Source: Ruminococcus sp. (GTDB lineage Bacteria > Bacillota > Clostridia > Lachnospirales > Lachnospiraceae). Taken from it: 35,737 nucleotides of DNA. Location of the stretch: contig JAMPIB010000040.1 of NCBI GenBank assembly GCA_023663085.1, forward strand, positions 1 through 35,737. The letters are read 5' to 3'. The notes under the pieces were generated by a model. It saw only the letters and a program-made list of their open reading frames with translations, was not told the DNA's origin and did not search any database. Shown one piece after another: positions 34,839 to 35,737 of the stretch; the first letter of the stretch is position 1, and every line of letters starts with the position of its first letter. A program made the translations under genes and the position numbers.

Positions 34839-35737
34839 TTATTTGTTTAAGTCTAATTCGATATCGCCTGCGAATACCTTGTCTTCTTTACCAAGAGCGC
34901 CAGGGATAATGGTAAATGTATTAGAGATACCATCCTGTGCATCCTTGAACGGAAGTTTGGATACAGAAGATAAAGAAGCTACTGCACCATGCGTATCACG
35001 GCCGTGCATCGGGTTAGCGCCCGGAGCAAAAGGCTGTCCTTTTCTACGTCCGTCAGGTGTATTTCCGGTTGCTTTACCATAAGTTACATTAGATGTAATG
35101 GTAAGGATAGAAGTTGTCGGAACACCTTCACGGTAGGTATGATGTCTTCTGATCGCGGTCATGAACTTATGCACGATATCCTGTGCGATAGAGTCAACAC
35201 GGTCGTCATCATTACCATATTTCGGGAAGTCGCCGGTTGTCTTGAAGTCAACGATGATTCCGTCTTCATCTCTGATCGGCTCAACCTTAGCGTATTTAAT
35301 TGCTGATAAAGAGTCAGCTACGATAGACAGACCTGCAACACCTGTTGCGAAGTAACGTTTAACGTCTCTGTCATGAAGTGCCATCTCTGCTCTCTCATAG
35401 CAGTATTTGTCGTGCATGTAGTGGATGATGTTCAATGTGTTTACATATACATCCGCCTGCCACTCCAGCATATCCATGAATTTGTCATATACATCATCAT
35501 AGTCAAGCACATCGCCTGTAACCGGACGATATTTCGGGCCGACCTGTTTCTTAGTAACTTCATCAACACCGCCGTTCAACGCATAAAGCAGACATTTTGC
35601 AACGTTTGCACGAGCACCGAAGAACTGCATTTCCTTACCGATGACCATAGAGGATACGCAGCATGCGATACCGTAATCATCACCGTGTGTTACTCTCATC
35701 AGATCGTCGTTCTCATACTGGATGGAAGAAGTCTGGA
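34839..35737 (-). CDS. pflB: Pyruvate formate-lyase large subunit lacking the radical domain (5' part outside window)
   Basis: Pyruvate formate-lyase splits pyruvate and CoA into acetyl-CoA and formate. The frame is open to the window edge; the visible 299 codons include [12 protein letters not shown], the active-site cysteine pair in [53 protein letters not shown] (described by its ends) and [17 protein letters not shown]. The protein ends [22 protein letters not shown] followed by two stop codons. A fused enzyme would continue here for about 65-70 residues with the glycyl-radical domain; this is instead encoded at 34204-34446. The catalytic cysteines are present and the glycine is absent, so activity should require the separate domain. 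Confidence 0.95.
   Translation of the reverse strand, partial: QTSSIQYENDDLMRVTHGDDYGIACCVSSMVIGKEMQFFGARANVAKCLLYALNGGVDEVTKKQVGPKYRPVTGDVLDYDDVYDKFMDMLEWQADVYVNTLNIIHYMHDKYCYERAEMALHDRDVKRYFATGVAGLSIVADSLSAIKYAKVEPIRDEDGIIVDFKTTGDFPKYGNDDDRVDSIAQDIVHKFMTAIRRHHTYREGVPTTSILTITSNVTYGKATGNTPDGRRKGQPFAPGANPMHGRDTHGAVASLSSVSKLPFKDAQDGISNTFTIIPGALGKEDKVFAGDIELDLNK

Overview
The window looks like a chromosomal segment of an anaerobic, low-to-mid GC, motile Gram-positive bacterium of the Clostridia, most likely a Lachnospiraceae-type species. The evidence is strong AAAGGAGG-type ribosome binding sites, Firmicutes operons (cdaA-cdaR-glmM, mbl-flhO-flhP-flgJ, rpsF-ssb-rpsR, comF-yvyF), an HPr with both His15 and Ser46, and a pyruvate formate-lyase with its activase and a small clostridial ferredoxin. 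No rRNA, tRNA, CRISPR array or insertion sequence was seen.

Layout. 1-966: tail of an upstream gene, a terminator, then about 700 bp of decayed accessory genes. 967-5987: uvrB and uvrA (nucleotide excision repair), closed by a terminator shared with convergent genes. 6036-8524 (minus): a small exported protein, a sortase-B-like lipoprotein without catalytic residues, and an LCP-family envelope protein. 8542-9966: a tyrosine recombinase gene between perfect 27-bp inverted repeats, read here as a self-inverting DNA switch. 10054-14054: a coiled-coil protein and the mbl-flhO-flhP-flgJ cell-shape and flagellar-rod cluster. 14136-17529: recD2, comF and yvyF. 17549-22502: two unknown membrane proteins, then cdaA-cdaR-glmM (c-di-AMP synthesis and cell-wall precursor). 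22662-26771: ptsH, leuA, a sirtuin, a DUF951 protein and a lipoprotein. 26944-32916: rpsF-ssb-rpsR, gdpP (c-di-AMP breakdown), rplI, dnaB and a MerR-like regulator. 33034-35737 (minus): ferredoxin, pflA and a pyruvate formate-lyase divided among separate genes.

Two places stand out. First, the recombinase cassette carries an outward sigma-A promoter. It now points at a hairpin with a T-run; if inverted, it would point into the LCP/pseudo-sortase operon, which fits phase variation of a surface operon. Second, the pyruvate formate-lyase ends at two tandem stops just before its glycyl-radical domain. That domain is a separate 80-residue gene downstream. Between them lie two stable hairpins and a 69-residue protein that resembles the start of the radical domain but ends in a cysteine motif. 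The activase and a ferredoxin follow, so the locus looks like a multi-subunit pyruvate formate-lyase. Functional statements rest on motif reading alone; no searches were run.
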